Shown in pieces: positions 11,635-23,709 of a stretch of DNA of 64,000 nt. Within the stretch, counting starts at the first letter, position 1. Every line of letters begins with the position of its first letter. The position numbers and the translations under genes are program-made. Below the pieces are notes generated by a model that saw nothing but the letters and a program-made list of their open reading frames with translations, searched no databases and had not been told where the DNA came from. The stretch comes from Oasisia sp. SBJ-2009 (taxonomy: Eukaryota; Annelida; Polychaeta; Sabellida; Siboglinidae). Location of the stretch: positions 36,407,141 to 36,471,140 of the forward strand of contig OZ024857.1 in NCBI GenBank assembly GCA_964017155.1, read 5' to 3'.

Positions 11635-14600
11635 ACTGATCAGGCGTTGATCGGTTACTGTATTAGATACCTACACTGGCAGGGTCTATGTTTGTGGTGC
11701 TGCCAGAATTATATTGATAATGCCAGAACATTGGTTACTTAGGTTCGCCGGTCGTTTGTATGTAAGGCTGATACTTGGCACATGGTCAGGCTAGGTCTGG
11801 AAATACACACATGGAGAGAGTCTTGTTACTTTCTGGCAGTCACATGATGCTCTGTCATTTGGAATGTGGCAGGAAGGAAGTGGTTTGACCTGAATACTCA
11901 GAAAATGTGTATTTATTGCAAACGTATTCATGATAAAACTTGATTAAATTAGAGGGTCAGAAAATGTGTGGGTGGGTGTCACCACGTGTAGATCCTGCCC
12001 TGCCACTCAACACAGACCAGACTGGACTGACTGTGGCTGACCAATGCCAGAAATCTAAAATGTAACATATATATGTTAATATTTGTTATTTATGCTATGT
12101 GTTAGACATTTTAAAATCCACCTGCACGTAGTACTATGTTTACATTGTATAGTGAATGTAGTCACCTCATTCACTGTGTATCAATGAAATTTTCAGGGAT
12201 TTGAGACATGGTCTACTTCAGCTATTTTCTTCCCCTGTGTAACCTGTGCATCTATTATTTGTGAACATGGAAAACTACTGAGAGGCATAAAGTATGCATA
12301 GGTCCCCTTATTGAGATATTACGTAGCCCCCGACCGGTATAAATCTGTATAGATAATTATATACTTATATATATTCACCAAATAATGATATATAATGTTC
12401 TGGGGAGGAATTATATGTACTTATAAGTTCAAGAAGAAGAAACACTAATCAACAATGTGCACATACCGGGTAGTTATGTTCAGGGACTGGGAGAGATCCA
12501 GATGGCACACAGTGGATATGCAGCAAGACCAATATTATATCAAACACCACAATTAATACTAGATTCCACGTAAACATTATAATCAGTGTCTGCCAATATC
12601 AGACATTCATTAAACACTCCCCGACCAGAGTAAAAGAGAAATTCACGACCTATATATTGTATGTCGTTCATTAGATACATTCCAGAATAGTCTCACTCAA
12701 CACCTTAGAGACTTAGTAAGACCGAGTTGCCTTGCACACTCACTGGCTGTAGATTAATCTGGAAATATGATTTGCCAGATCCGATACAGATGTGTACATG
12801 TACACATTGATTAGTTGTATGTTTATTTCTGTTAGGGTTGAGCAAAGTAAACACATTAGTTATTTATCACGCTTCATTCTTCAGTTACATTATATATGGG
12901 GCAGAGAACTCTAGGTTAGGTCTCTGACATAGCAGTTTTAGCAGGTTGTTACTTATTTATAGATGTAGTGGTCCTTGCTCCTTCATTTACATACCTGGAC
13001 AGGATCCATCTGTGTTCTGGCCCATTTCCACATGTCCTGATTCCTGAACTAAAGTGCTCTGTTAACACTTGTGTCAATATTTGTATGAGCATAATTTAAA
13101 ACCAGATCACATGGTATGACTGATGTAAACAGGGTGTACGGTTTAATTAAGGCAATGATGCATTTCTGTAGATTTTATGGTTTGTTGGTACATGTAGTAG
13201 TACTGTGGGAATGCCTGGGTAACTCTGGGTGGGGCCAAGTAAGCAAGTACATTAAATGTTAGTTTAATCAAGTACAAGTACAAACTCAAGCACACATCAG
13301 TCATAATAATCAATAATACTTAACAAATTCAGGTGGCAATTATAACTGATTTGGATTTTTTGCAATAATTGTAGGTATATTCAGGATGGTTATTCCCTGT
13401 TGTATATTGATTAGTTATATGTTTATTTATTGATTAATTATATGTTTATTTATTGATTAGTTATATGTTTATTTATTGATTAGTTATATGTTTATGGCAA
13501 AACAGTAAAAAGAACAGAAATATTGTAGCATATTCTAAATTCTTATGTTATCTACTTGAAACGTACTTTATATTTTTTCGAAAGTACCATTGACCAAATA
13601 GAAATACTTGTCATTTCAAATAGATACCAAGGTACAAGTACTGAAAACATGCTCGTAACTTAATCCTCTGCAGCTTTCTGTATGTGACACTGTCAAATAA
13701 ATCATCACCTTGTCTCAAAGTCAGGGAGACTGGGAAGACTGCAGCAATATAAAACAGATAATGTCAGTTATCATCCAGCAGACGGCTGGTTCCAATTAAG
13801 GGACCTACACCAGGGGTTCATCTACTGGGGCCTGAAATATACCCTCTTTTGCACTGGTTAATTCTAGGAAACCTCAGCTGATATAAACATATTTTACTAC
13901 AATTAATTACAAACTACCATGAAATCCAAATGCCTGAATATGGCATTTTTTCACAAGCAATGAATTGAACCTTAGGTACTCTTTGGTACAACAATACTGG
14001 TAGTGGGTGAAGCTTGTGTTTGATATGGTCCCTGCACTAGTGATTCAACCATTCATCAAGTAGATAGCTGGGGCTATTCCAGGTTACCAGTCAATTTGCT
14101 GTGTGGCAATTGCCTCATGGTGTAATTAGAGTTTGTTTGACAACATCCACTTTGACAAGTTGAGTGCATTGTAAGACCACTGTGTACCTACCCACAACAT
14201 GTTATCATTGTGCATCAGTCACTCAAAGACACCAGTATGTCAAGACACAACCAAGTGGATAGTAGATAAAAACTGACGTACATCCGTAGAGTTTTACTCA
14301 ACAGTAAACCCACATGTTGCTGTCGTTTCTTTGGAATATCCGCTTTGGATATTGAAGTTGGAGGCTTGTTATCAGAGAAATAATTGAGTACTAGAATGCG
14401 TGTATAATTCTTTAGGAGATATGTCGTTGTGTGTGCAGTTTTTAGGGAGCATATAAAAATGGTCTTGAGTGAAAGGGTGACATATTCTGGCGTGGGAAAG
14501 TTTGTTGGTGAATAGGTGTTTCTCACTGGTACAATGCACAACAGTTGAGGAGGCACTTGGCTCAGAAGTGTACCAGTGGGGAGATAACATTGTTCCTCTC

Positions 14601-14753
14601 TAGACTGTGACTGTGTTTTCATAAATAGCTACATTGTTGATTATGTAACAACTGCAGACACAGCAGTAACATTCAACACAGAGATAAGGCTGGCTAGTCA
14701 CTGAGAAGAAATTAATTTTGTTTGCTACCATCAGTGTTTTTTATAATGTAATT
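11635..14753. other. AT-rich intergenic DNA, no supported gene
   Basis: A 135-codon minus-strand frame (14215-14622) has no family character and no clear splice context, so it is not called. A 23-base minisatellite is listed separately at 13407-13495. Nothing else is resolved. Confidence 0.45.
13407..13495. repeat. 23-base tandem repeat, about 4 copies
   Basis: The unit begins TTGATTAGTTATATGTTTAT and repeats almost perfectly, with one G-to-A variant. A single diverged copy (TTGATTAGTTGTATGTTTAT) lies about 600 bases upstream near 12808, which may be a progenitor or a dispersed relative. Confidence 0.85.
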
Positions 14754-15090
14754 AAAAAAAAGGTAAAGGTAAGTACTTATATACCACAGTATCCGATCCT
14801 CAGGATTGCTCAAAGTGCTTTACACTTTACTTCTCTGGTAGACCTGTTCAATCAGACACCATCTCAACTTCTCTGGGAAGCATCCAGCCATATGCTGCAA
14901 TTAATGCGCGAAGACAGCGCGTACACATATCCACCACTGTCTATAGCCAGGTACTCATTTATATAGGTGAGTGAACTGGAGGAATGTAGAGTGAAAAAAC
15001 TTGCCCACGGTTTTAACCCCGCAGCACAGGATTTGAACCCAGGTCTTATTAGCCAAGAGTCCGAAGCTCTACCCCTGAGCCATTGCTTAA
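14754..15090 (-). mobile_element. tRNA-derived SINE
   Basis: Read on the - strand the element starts with a tRNA-like head: an A-box TGGCTCAGGGGTAGAGC (15082-15066) and a B-box GGTTCAAATCC (15039-15029), spaced as in a tRNA gene and giving a pol III internal promoter. A body of about 250 bases follows, ending in a tail with AAAGCACTTTGAGCAATCC and TACTTACCTTTACC next to a run of eight T. The layout head-body-tail is that of a full-length SINE. The tail recurs alone near 46805-46890, showing a dispersed family. Confidence 0.8.
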
Positions 15091-16718
15091 TGTTATGGCA
15101 AGACATCTGTATATTTGCATGGTAACAATTACATCTGGAGTATAAAAACGTATGATTTACATCCTAACTTAACAATGTGAATGCACCAGTAGGGTTTGGT
15201 CTCCAAAGTTAGTAGGTATATTTATATCGTCCGTAATTGTTTGTAATTTGGAATCAGTGAAGCCACTCATTGAATTGGGCACCTAGAATGTGGCAAAATA
15301 ACAGCATCTCTGAACATCAAAGGGCTGTGACTTATGATTTATATAAGACAGTACCAAACTACCACACTTATTGATAAACTTAATGTTTTGTTTATTTCTT
15401 GCAAACTTAAAAAGGCAAACAGAGAAAAAATTGGGCTTGATTTATATACTATCTATTTGGGTCATACAAACACTGTAGTTATTAATATGAAAAAGAGGAA
15501 TCTTTACAAACTTTGATTTTTCAGTGTAGATTTTTTTAATGGAGGTGTTATAGTCTTAAAATATTATATCAAATATTTATCAGTTGATATGAAAATACGG
15601 CAACAGAATGCATGTGTTTAAACGATGTCCCATATCGTGTGACGACTGGTCTACCTACAGGCCTCCTATGGTCCTAGCCCATATATCACTAGACCATATT
15701 CACCTGTCACACAGTCCTGGGAGGTCCTACTCAGAGAACATACTAATGTCTTACAGCAGGCAGTTGGCGGGTAGCCAGCGTCAGTAGCCGCCAGCCCTAA
15801 CCAGCAGTGGACACAGCGTCTACACACGGTCGGTCAAGCGGAACAATTGCTGCTAACTATGTGATTAAATATCGATAATGGTAAATTGCTCATAAAGTAT
15901 CCGTCATTGTTTCGGTGGAGATATTCAGCCGTACCAGCATGCCCGGAAAGGCCGGCCAGGTGTATGTTTAGGCTGAGGTGGTAGAGGCAAGTGTTTCTCG
16001 AGTCCGCGGAAATGTATTCATATGCGGAACGTCTCTGTCATACCGTCCGTCATACATGACAGGCCGGTAACCACGGGTGTAATTTGTCATTGGAGCACTG
16101 AATATTCTTACTTCCGATGGCCTCCAGGGCATTGATATTACTATATACATTGACTGGAGTGGTTTGTTTGGGGCTGTCAGACCAGTTGCTGCTTGATTCG
16201 GACACCCACTCCGAACAAGGGCCTTCTGCCAGTCGTATAAACACTGGCTATTTATATAATATGACTGACTGAAGTGTGGAGGATATTATGGCACTTTGAC
16301 ACCGGCAGTGGTGACTGTTGGATATAGCAAGGTTTGTGTGTAAAGTGAAACTGGACCAAAGTGACATAGTGACATTGGACGCGTCAGTGTCTGGGAGTAT
16401 ACAACAAGCAGTACACTGCCAAGGATGTTTTGGATTACATATTGAATACCCAGTGGCTGTAATATTAATGACATTCACATGCCAGGAAGTGTTTCTATAT
16501 GCTGATATGCATGATCATCAACCGTGCAGAGTTGTGTCACTGTGTCATGTTTTGGTGACACGTCGATCATCGTTTGTCTGGGATGTCGCTACAACGTCAA
16601 TGTCATGATATTGCGGCAGGAGACGCAACAGTTGTGACTTTTTGGATGTGATATATATTTAAGACGTTAGTGACATAGTGTCACAGATATGTCACCATAG
16701 TGTCACGGTTATGTCACC
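15091..16718 (+). promoter_or_regulatory. Presumed promoter and 5' UTR of the large + strand gene
   Basis: The segment from about 15640 to 16250 contains more CpG than flanking DNA, and the sequence from there to the start codon at 16719 has repeated stops in the coding frame, the last being TAG at 16698-16700. I place transcription start somewhere in 15.7-16.6 kb but see no decisive TATA box or initiator. The stretch 16360-16718 is unusually rich in GTGACA/TGTCAC motifs. An upstream noncoding exon further left cannot be excluded. Confidence 0.45.
16679..16718 (+). repeat. 11-base-period TGTCAC repeats abutting the start codon
   Basis: TGTCAC occurs at 16679, 16690, 16701 and 16712, exactly 11 bases apart, and the last copy supplies the bases just before ATG (TGTCACCATG). 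The first copy also forms a small palindrome GTGACA-TAG-TGTCAC (16670-16684). The period is about one DNA helical turn. The repeats could bind protein in DNA or shape the mRNA leader; both are inferences. Confidence 0.8.
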
Positions 16719-16881
16719 ATGTCGGGGACCAGCTCAGAAGTCAGCGGTCAGTGGCATGTGTTGCGGAGGAGTCAGTCGTTCTCTCCATCGGGGGTTGACT
16801 CAAAACCCGGCGTGTGCATCAGATACACGCGCTCCGTGAATCTGTCAGTGGAGGAGGGGCAGAGGAAACGAGAGGAACGAA
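16719..16881 (+). CDS. Large disordered protein, coding exon 1
   Basis: Initiator exon. ATG at 16719 has a good context (CACCATGTC) and is the first Met after an in-frame stop at 16698. It encodes 54 residues plus one base, beginning MSGTSSEVSGQWHVLRRSQS, with RRSQSF resembling a basophilic-kinase site, and ends in a charged stretch RKREER. The donor is GAA|GTAAGC, phase 1. Joined to exon 2 it makes a run of Arg residues (EERRRRRRF) across the junction. No signal peptide is present, so the product is expected to be intracellular. The family is not recognised. Confidence 0.8.
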
Positions 16882-16961
16882 GTAAGCACTGACTACTTTA
16901 AGTACACTCAGCTGTGACTCTTAGCTGGAGGGTCTTTATTGGCACCAGAGTACAAGTAGGC

Positions 16962-16963
<2 letters not shown>

Positions 16964-17040
<77 letters not shown>

Positions 17041-17115
17041 AAGGATACACACAAACCAAAATGCATACATACACAAGGATACACATATATAATAATATGC
17101 ACACACCCGCACGCA

Positions 17116-17189
<74 letters not shown>

Positions 17190-17346
17190 TACACACACAG
17201 ACATACACACACACACAGACATACACACACAGACATACACACACAGACACATACACACACAGACATACACACACAGACATACACACACAGACACACACAG
17301 ACACACACATACACACACAGACATACATACACAAACACACACACAC
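16964..17346. repeat. Compound (CA)n microsatellite
   Basis: Two CA arrays, 16964-17041 and about 17098-17346, are separated by a short ATACACAAGG-type spacer. The second is interspersed with CAGACATA units. Long open frames (up to about 160 codons) on both strands here are artefacts of the repeat. Confidence 0.97.
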
Positions 17347-19193
17347 TTTCTTCCATGACTCATGCACAACAACACACTGTATGACACTCAGAAGCACAAC
17401 AAAATAGTCATGTGCAAGCATAGAAACACCCACCGACTGATAGCACTCGGGTATTTACAAACACGTACGTATGTTCTCATTCACTCATACATGTAGTTAC
17501 CGTGGTTATATAAAATGCATATTCACATAGCTGGAAGGAAAATAATCTGGGTCAGATTATTGATTCAGATTGTGTGTTTTCCTGTAGACTATAATTAAAG
17601 ACTCATTAATTGACAAACATAACTAGTAATTAACTACTAACTACAGGTAGATGTGAACACATTATCTTTTGTACAGCTTGATATGAATATTTTTGCCTAT
17701 GCAGCCTGCTAGATTTGATGTTTACAGCCTGCATTCTGCCTGTTTTAGTTATGATGGCATCATAACACTTTAAGTTCATGCATACATGTTGCAGCACTTT
17801 CTTATGTAGATATTTTTACTTGTAACTAGGCCACTGCCATTTATATCAATTTCAAGATATTCACTGATATAAAATATTTGTTATATTGTTATTTCCATGA
17901 TTGTTGTTTATGCATCAAACATGAGACAGATTTAAATTATTACAGGTTTTTTATTACAAAGATCAATTAAATTGAACTCATGTTTTTATGATTTTGTATA
18001 TGATTCTGATGGACCTCCAATATCTCTACCTTCTAAGTCTGTACGGGATATATAATTAAATCTTTATTTTTACCAAGTACGAACAATACTTCCTATCAAT
18101 AGAAACAATTACATATTAATGTCGGCATTTAACACTGGCAATTGATTCCAGTAAACAGACTGATTGTGGGTGTCATTGTAGTTTAATGTACCTTGCAAAC
18201 ACTTGTATAACTGCAGAAGCCACCAAGACAACATTGGATAATTGGAAGCTAACTTTGTAGTCTGCAATGAATAGTTTACATTGTATCCACCTTACATCCT
18301 GTATCGCTGTTTATTGAAATGAAGATGAAGACATTCTATGCCAGTTTTCATTGGCTTACTAAGCCAAGTGTTTGCAGGATTTGAGTACTGTACTTAGAGC
18401 TTGAAAACAGCAGGGGCTTGTATTTGTTACCATTTTTTGCTGGGGAGAACGGAATGCTTGCCTACATAGAGGAAGTGGGAGTGACAATTAACACAGTTCC
18501 TTTGGGGTACATACTTCCTGTCAGGTGGGTGGGTGGAAGAAGGAAATTACATGTTTGTTTTCTTACTAGCCGTATAAAGACATACTGGATTCACTGCGTG
18601 ACTCGCCACTGATTATATAATGCTGCACTGCAGTTACGCAGTCGTCTCAGACTGACATAAAGTGTTATTATTATTTCTTGTACCTGAACTTTGATGAATT
18701 TACTCTGTAACCACATGTTATTGTTTGAGCTGATGACAATCGTACAATCTGTTTCCACCTCTGCCACTTTTGACTTGTAGAAGTTGAAACCTGTTCACTC
18801 TGATTTTATCTTGCCAGTTCGTTTTTTTTACTTTCCCCTCAATGCCTTGGATGATGATTTTTGCTGAGCCATTAGAGTTATTAGATTAGTCCATACCATT
18901 TCAGTTTATGACTCCTTACTGTAAACCTGATCGGATGTCTTCGCATTGACTGATGTGTCGAGAGGTTATCTCTTCCGCTTCCTGGTTGTGACATGGTCTG
19001 TGTATGGGATGTGCAAGATTTTATTATTAATAGAATTTTTCTCAATCATCCTATATAAAGTAAAGTACACAAGATCCACATCTTTGTTTAGAAAATAATA
19101 CGATAATGATATAGATAGTTTTGGGGTATTAAATATTTTTTATTATGTGAAAATAGTAATAAATTAATTAAGTCATTCATAAAATACATGCTC

Positions 19194-19514
19194 CTAAAAA
19201 GGTGTCCACCAGCACAGTTCCTCAGAGGAAGCATTAACTAAATGAATTCTAAGGACAGCCTTGAACCTAGTCAGAGTGCCTGTTTGAAGAAGGTTTTCTT
19301 GGTAACCATTCCAAAGTGCTGGTCCAGACACAGAGAAAGTCTGCCTGCCACAGCCCTCTAGATGGCAGTGTGTAGTTACCAGCACAGGGAGCAGATGCAG
19401 TGAAGTTAGAAGCAGCACCAAGCGAGATAAACAAGGAGAATACTTTGAGTTTAAAACAATAAATTGCTCATCACCAGGGATGTGAGAAAGAAGGTGGAGA
19501 TATCTGCATGTCAT
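19194..19514 (-). pseudogene. 3' fragment of a non-LTR retrotransposon reverse transcriptase ORF
   Basis: The minus-strand frame contains GRQTFSVSGPALWNG and then TLTRFKAVLRIHL (core 19352-19239). This is the characteristic C-terminal motif of many animal non-LTR retrotransposon ORF2 proteins, which read approximately ..FSV..PxLWN... followed by ..FK..L..HL. The polymerase domain is absent, so this is a 5'-truncated relic, the usual outcome of incomplete target-primed reverse transcription. It lies antisense within intron 1. The exact clade cannot be assigned from this fragment. Confidence 0.75.
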
Positions 19515-20659
19515 TGTAAAGAGAAGACAACAGTTTTAAAATGTACCAGACGTGTGACATGATGTGCGTGTTGGTGCGCAGTGATATCATGGGTTATGCG
19601 GCTGACTGGCTAAATGCATAGATTGATGAGAGCTAATTGCACAGATGTGCTTGCTGGGCGTGGGCCATTTAAAGTACAGAAAATGGCAATTATAAAATGT
19701 TTCTCATACTTGCAAATCCACGGGCCGTGTATAATTGCACATAGAGGCCATATGCCACAATCAAGCAAACCTGAAAGGTAGGAATATTAATTTATTTCTT
19801 TTGTAACAAAACATGGTGTTAACTTTTCAGTGAGAATGAAATTGAGATGGAAATTGTGGTTATTACCGGTGTTCTACTTTGAGCGCAAAAGTTTGCAGTG
19901 TAGTGTGTAGAACTTCAGTTGACTGCACTTTGAAGGTGATAGTTCCCCCAAAAAAGTAGACAACAATTGTATTGTCGGCTTAGGAAATATGAATTTTGAA
20001 AGATGGTGGTCACATACACATGGCTGGGCTTTCTAAGTGTTCTCAACTGAACAAGAACGTTTACTTAGACCACAGTACAGTCAACATAAAATACATATAT
20101 TTATGTATATTTGTGAATACAACACACATGCTGACTGAGTCATACCTCCAGACTGGCAGTAATACCAAATGCATGTTGTAACTTCTCTACTGGAAGGTAA
20201 CTAAGAAACTTGATTGTTTTAGACAATTCTTCAACTACTAAAATGCTGAGTGCTTAAATGCACATGTGCGTGAGGTTTTTATTTGAGTAAATCTGCAAAC
20301 AAAGCCAGGTGGCCAACAGACCCTCTGCCAAACACCCCCCATGAACAACCCACCCAACCAGCTGTATGCCCATTACATTTTAAAACTCCAAACAACCAAT
20401 AATATATACATACCTTAACAATATTTGGCATTGGCTTGATATGTAATGTGTCATTTGTGATATTTATTACCATAAGTGGCAATTAATATCAATGTTAATT
20501 AACATAATATTTTAACCGCTAGGTGGCACCACTGCTGTGATTTATTTTCGCTACATAATGCTTAATTCATGTCAGAACTCGGCAGACATATGCAACCACC
20601 CCAACACTACATTATGAATGAGAATGTGAATAGTTACGTGTGACATTGTGTCATTGTAG

Positions 20660-20815
20660 GACGTCGGCGTCGTTTCATCACACGAGAGCGAGCGGTGGAC
20701 CTCCCCGACTTCAAGGTTTCCCCGAGTCCCGAGCCACGCAATCTAACTACAGGGAGCTTGGATGGCACAGAGAACACCCGACCCCCCACCACCCCCCATC
20801 GACACAACAGCACAG
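20660..20815 (+). CDS. Large disordered protein, coding exon 2
   Basis: Acceptor TTGTAG|GA and donor ACAG|GTAGTG; phase 1 at both ends, so the exon is symmetric and could be skipped without frameshift. After a polybasic start it reads ITRERAVDLPDFKVSPSPEP and ends in a Pro/Thr/His-rich tail (RPPTTPHRHNSTG). No domain is recognised. CpG content is higher than in the flanking introns, as in the other coding exons. Confidence 0.78.
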
Positions 20816-21014
20816 GTAGTGACAGACACAGTTAATTTTTTAATTTAATATGTGACTTCTGTTACTTTTTTTAAAGAATTTTTATTTGTATAAATTATAT
20901 TGCAGGCTTGTACGTGTGTGTCAGGCATGTGTTTATCGACATTCTTTTATACTTTATTTCATACTATATTGCATGCACATTTATTTGACATTCCAACAGT
21001 GACCCTCAAAATTA

Positions 21015-21035
21015 CCCCCACCCCCACCCCACCCC
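21015..21035 (-). other. Strong G-quadruplex motif
   Basis: C-runs of 5, 5, 4 and 4, each separated by a single A on the + strand, give four G-tracts with one-base loops on the - strand, the arrangement expected to fold most stably. It lies 200 bases downstream of exon 2. In the RNA of the + strand gene it would be C-rich, so any quadruplex would form in DNA or antisense RNA. Confidence 0.6.
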
Positions 21036-21466
21036 GAGGGATACTAAAGTTATTGTTGTCTCCTTGTACAGGTGTATGTCTGTTCAGTTCATATAGAATA
21101 CTAAGGCCTTTGTCCAATCATGAGACACTGTGACTGTATAATGGTCAATTTGTTCCTAATGACCTATGACAGTAGGACTATTGATAGGAGGCAATGGGGT
21201 AGACTGGGAAAGAGATTAATTAAAAGATTGTGCAAATCATGCCCTTGGCATTCATACCATGCTCTAAAGGTCCACCGCTTTAAAACACTTGTTGATTCTA
21301 TGGGAAAGTTTGCTTAGCAATGTACGCATGTTTTGCCAGAAGTAAAAATAGCTGTTCAGAGAAGACAATTGTACATAGCAATAAGAACAAGCTGTTATAT
21401 TATATTAAATTAATATTAATTATTATATTAAAATATATTAAATTGATTTGATTTGTAGTTTGTTGA

Positions 21467-21641
21467 ATCTCTCTCTCTGTCTCTCTCGCTTGCTCTCTCT
21501 TTCGCTCTCTCTTTCGCTCTCTCTTTCGCTCTCTCTTTCGCTCTCTCTTTCGCTCTCTCTCTCTGTCTCTCTCGCTTGCTCTCTCTTTCGCTCTCTCTTT
21601 CGCTGTCTCTCTCTCTCTCTCTGTCTCTCTCTCACACGCAT
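21467..21641. repeat. CT microsatellite with TTTCG interruptions
   Basis: A CTCTCT array regularly broken by TTTCG and TGTCTCTCTCGCTTG units, showing higher-order duplication within the array. Long frames on either strand are repeat artefacts. Confidence 0.95.
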
Positions 21642-22544
21642 GCACGCGCAGACACACTTTTCATTTCAATCTCATCTTTGCAGGAAGTTGAATCGGTTTT
21701 GTATCTACGAGGGTAGTTACATTTGTCAACAGTTTGGCTTAGTCCATCAGGCAGATTATTAAATTGTGCTTTGATTGATGCATATGGCAATTTGTAAAAA
21801 CAAAAATAGGAAATTGGTTTGACTCTGTTGACATGGAGGATTTTTGTAAATCATCTGATGCAAAAGCAGAATTGATTGTTAATTCATTTTGATGACTTTT
21901 ATATCCTGAGTGGCTGTACCCATGCCAAGGTAGTCCACCCACATTACAGACAGATTTAATATTGAATAAAATATATCATTCTGTAGCCATATGCAAATAT
22001 GGAATTTGCTGGGAAAAGGATGTTATGAATGAAGTTAGGTAACACTGGATTCTATCTAAACTTGTTACATGATTACATTTTAGTGTGAGAAATAAACAGC
22101 TGACTAGGCTTTACATATATTCTGAGATCAGTTTGCTCCAGGATCCTGGCTATGTGACTGCAAGAAAGAGACTTAAATATGACCAGTCGGATTTTTTTTA
22201 AACTGTCAGTTTCATTCACTCCATTTGGCCTGTGTTTGGGAAGAGACTGGTGTTCCCATTTATTCTGCCAGGGGAAGTAAACGTTCTCACGCAGGGAAAT
22301 GGAAAAACCAGTTGTGGACTCAGTAAGCCACCTGGTGGATTAGCAGCTGCCAAAACACAACCCGGTAGTTCTAATACTGGAGTGAGCAGTAAACACTGCC
22401 AAGACTTTGTCTGGGTGGATACCAGAGCTATATATATATAAGACAAACAGAGCTATATATAAGACACACTGTATTATCACGTGGTGTCATTATTACTTCT
22501 AGACCTGAGAGCAACATGTCTTAGCTCTTGTCAGTTTCACATAT

Positions 22545-22735
22545 CGTGGAACCTCTCTAATAAGGTCAACCTTGGGACTAGGCACAAGTCACCTGTTTAG
22601 CAATATTACCTCATTAGCGGATTAATTTCCAATATGTCATTGTTTATGGGACACATTTGAGAGTGTCCTAAGGTGGCCTTAATTGCAAGGTGGCTGTATT
22701 ACCAAGGTGATCATAAAGAGATGTTTGCCTGTACA
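22545..22735 (+). repeat. Dispersed repeat copy 2 (DNA-element-like)
   Basis: Begins near GGAACCTCTCTAATAAGGTC and ends with GGTGGCTGTATTACCAAGGT, with internally repeated AGGTGGCC-type motifs in both orientations. The distal part is the reverse complement of the repeat near 8600 and resembles the one near 43320. This suggests a non-autonomous DNA element family; no coding sequence. Confidence 0.5.
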
Positions 22736-22846
22736 TGTTATTGTTGTACTCTTCTTTCCATCCATATTAGGTGTAAGGCTGACTTTGATACTGATCCTCA
22801 TTTTCTGTTTTCATTTCTCTTTCTACTCCATCACTGTTCACTGTAC

Positions 22847-22905
22847 ATGCACGTATGCATGCATGCACGCACGCATGCACGCACGCACGCACGCACACAC
22901 ACACA
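22847..22905. repeat. GCAC/CA microsatellite
   Basis: Alternating GCATGCAC and GCACGCAC units followed by a short CA run. Confidence 0.95.
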
Positions 22906-23709
22906 GAACTAATATGCTAGAGAATCCTTTTGGGTGGATCACTGGATGTCATATTTACACTGGCTTTTGGTTATCTTTTGAATCAAATTAAAATTAGCTA
23001 CAACATGTATTGCATACTCAACAGTCATTTTCCTCATCTAGTGTAGTTCGTTTCGTGGATCTTTCTGATATCCCTGGAATTTCTTAGATCATGTATTTCC
23101 AACAACTGCTAATTCCATTGGCAAATGTTCTATTTTATGTAGCTGCACCAAAAACCACGGATCTACTCTCTATCACTTCAGAATTATCTGAAACTATAAC
23201 AAACTTTTGTAAAATAACTCTCAAGACACTTAAACTTTCGGCGATCCATTGTCCTAATGACACCCTCTTGCTCATTCCCAGTCATGATTATGGCTAACCA
23301 TTATTGTATGTTGTGCCTCTCAGTTCAGATTCCTGAGAATATTAGTAATGAAACAGTATATTAGTAGTATTATATATGGTGGTTTTCTAATTTAACTCTT
23401 AGAACTCTGGTAGGCTAGGCAAAAACTTAACATTATTGCTGCCTCTCACAGATCACATTGGAATTCAGCAATGGATGACACCGTGCTATTTCTGGCATTG
23501 TTACTAAGCAACAAAGACCAGCATTACATTATACGTATAATGTAGTAGCAATGTAGTTATCCGTCAGCTTCGTAAACTCTCCTATCAGGAGGCAGCTTTA
23601 ATTAGAAAATATGCATTTTTTCCTTTTGTGCGGTGCCATAGTAACTCAAGTAGTTACTTTGTTCCTTATTGCTTTATGTTATAACTTATGGCTCTCTTAC
23701 TGCCCACAG

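Larger units (their letters stand above)
16882..20659 (+). other. Intron 1
   Basis: Runs from a GTAAGC donor to a TTGTAG acceptor. It carries a compound CA microsatellite (16964-17346) and a truncated non-LTR retrotransposon tail (19194-19514, minus strand). No other coding sequence is apparent. Confidence 0.75.
20816..23709 (+). other. Intron 2
   Basis: Contains a strong C-rich/G-quadruplex tract (21015-21035), a CT array with TTTCG interruptions (21467-21641), a copy of the dispersed repeat (22545-22735) and a CA/GCAC microsatellite (22847-22905). A 69-codon open frame at 22232-22441 ending in a weak GTGGAT donor was considered as an alternative exon but is not supported. Confidence 0.7.

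Noticed and set aside
14215..14622. 135-codon minus-strand frame
   Set aside because: No recognisable family and random-looking composition; no signal or splice support.
15029..15082. Functional tRNA gene
   Set aside because: A- and B-boxes are present, but flanking sequence does not form an acceptor stem and it continues into a SINE body.
16318..16608. 96-codon + frame upstream of the main ATG
   Set aside because: Lies in the presumed 5' UTR, lacks a proper ATG start and is out of frame with the gene.
16898..17433. Long open frames on both strands (about 150-160 codons)
   Set aside because: They are translations of a CA/GT microsatellite and consist of alternating Cys-Val or His-Thr.
22216..22446. 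Possible alternative exon with a GKTSCGLSKPPGG-type product
   Set aside because: Short, with weak splice sites and no phase evidence for joining exons 2 and 3.
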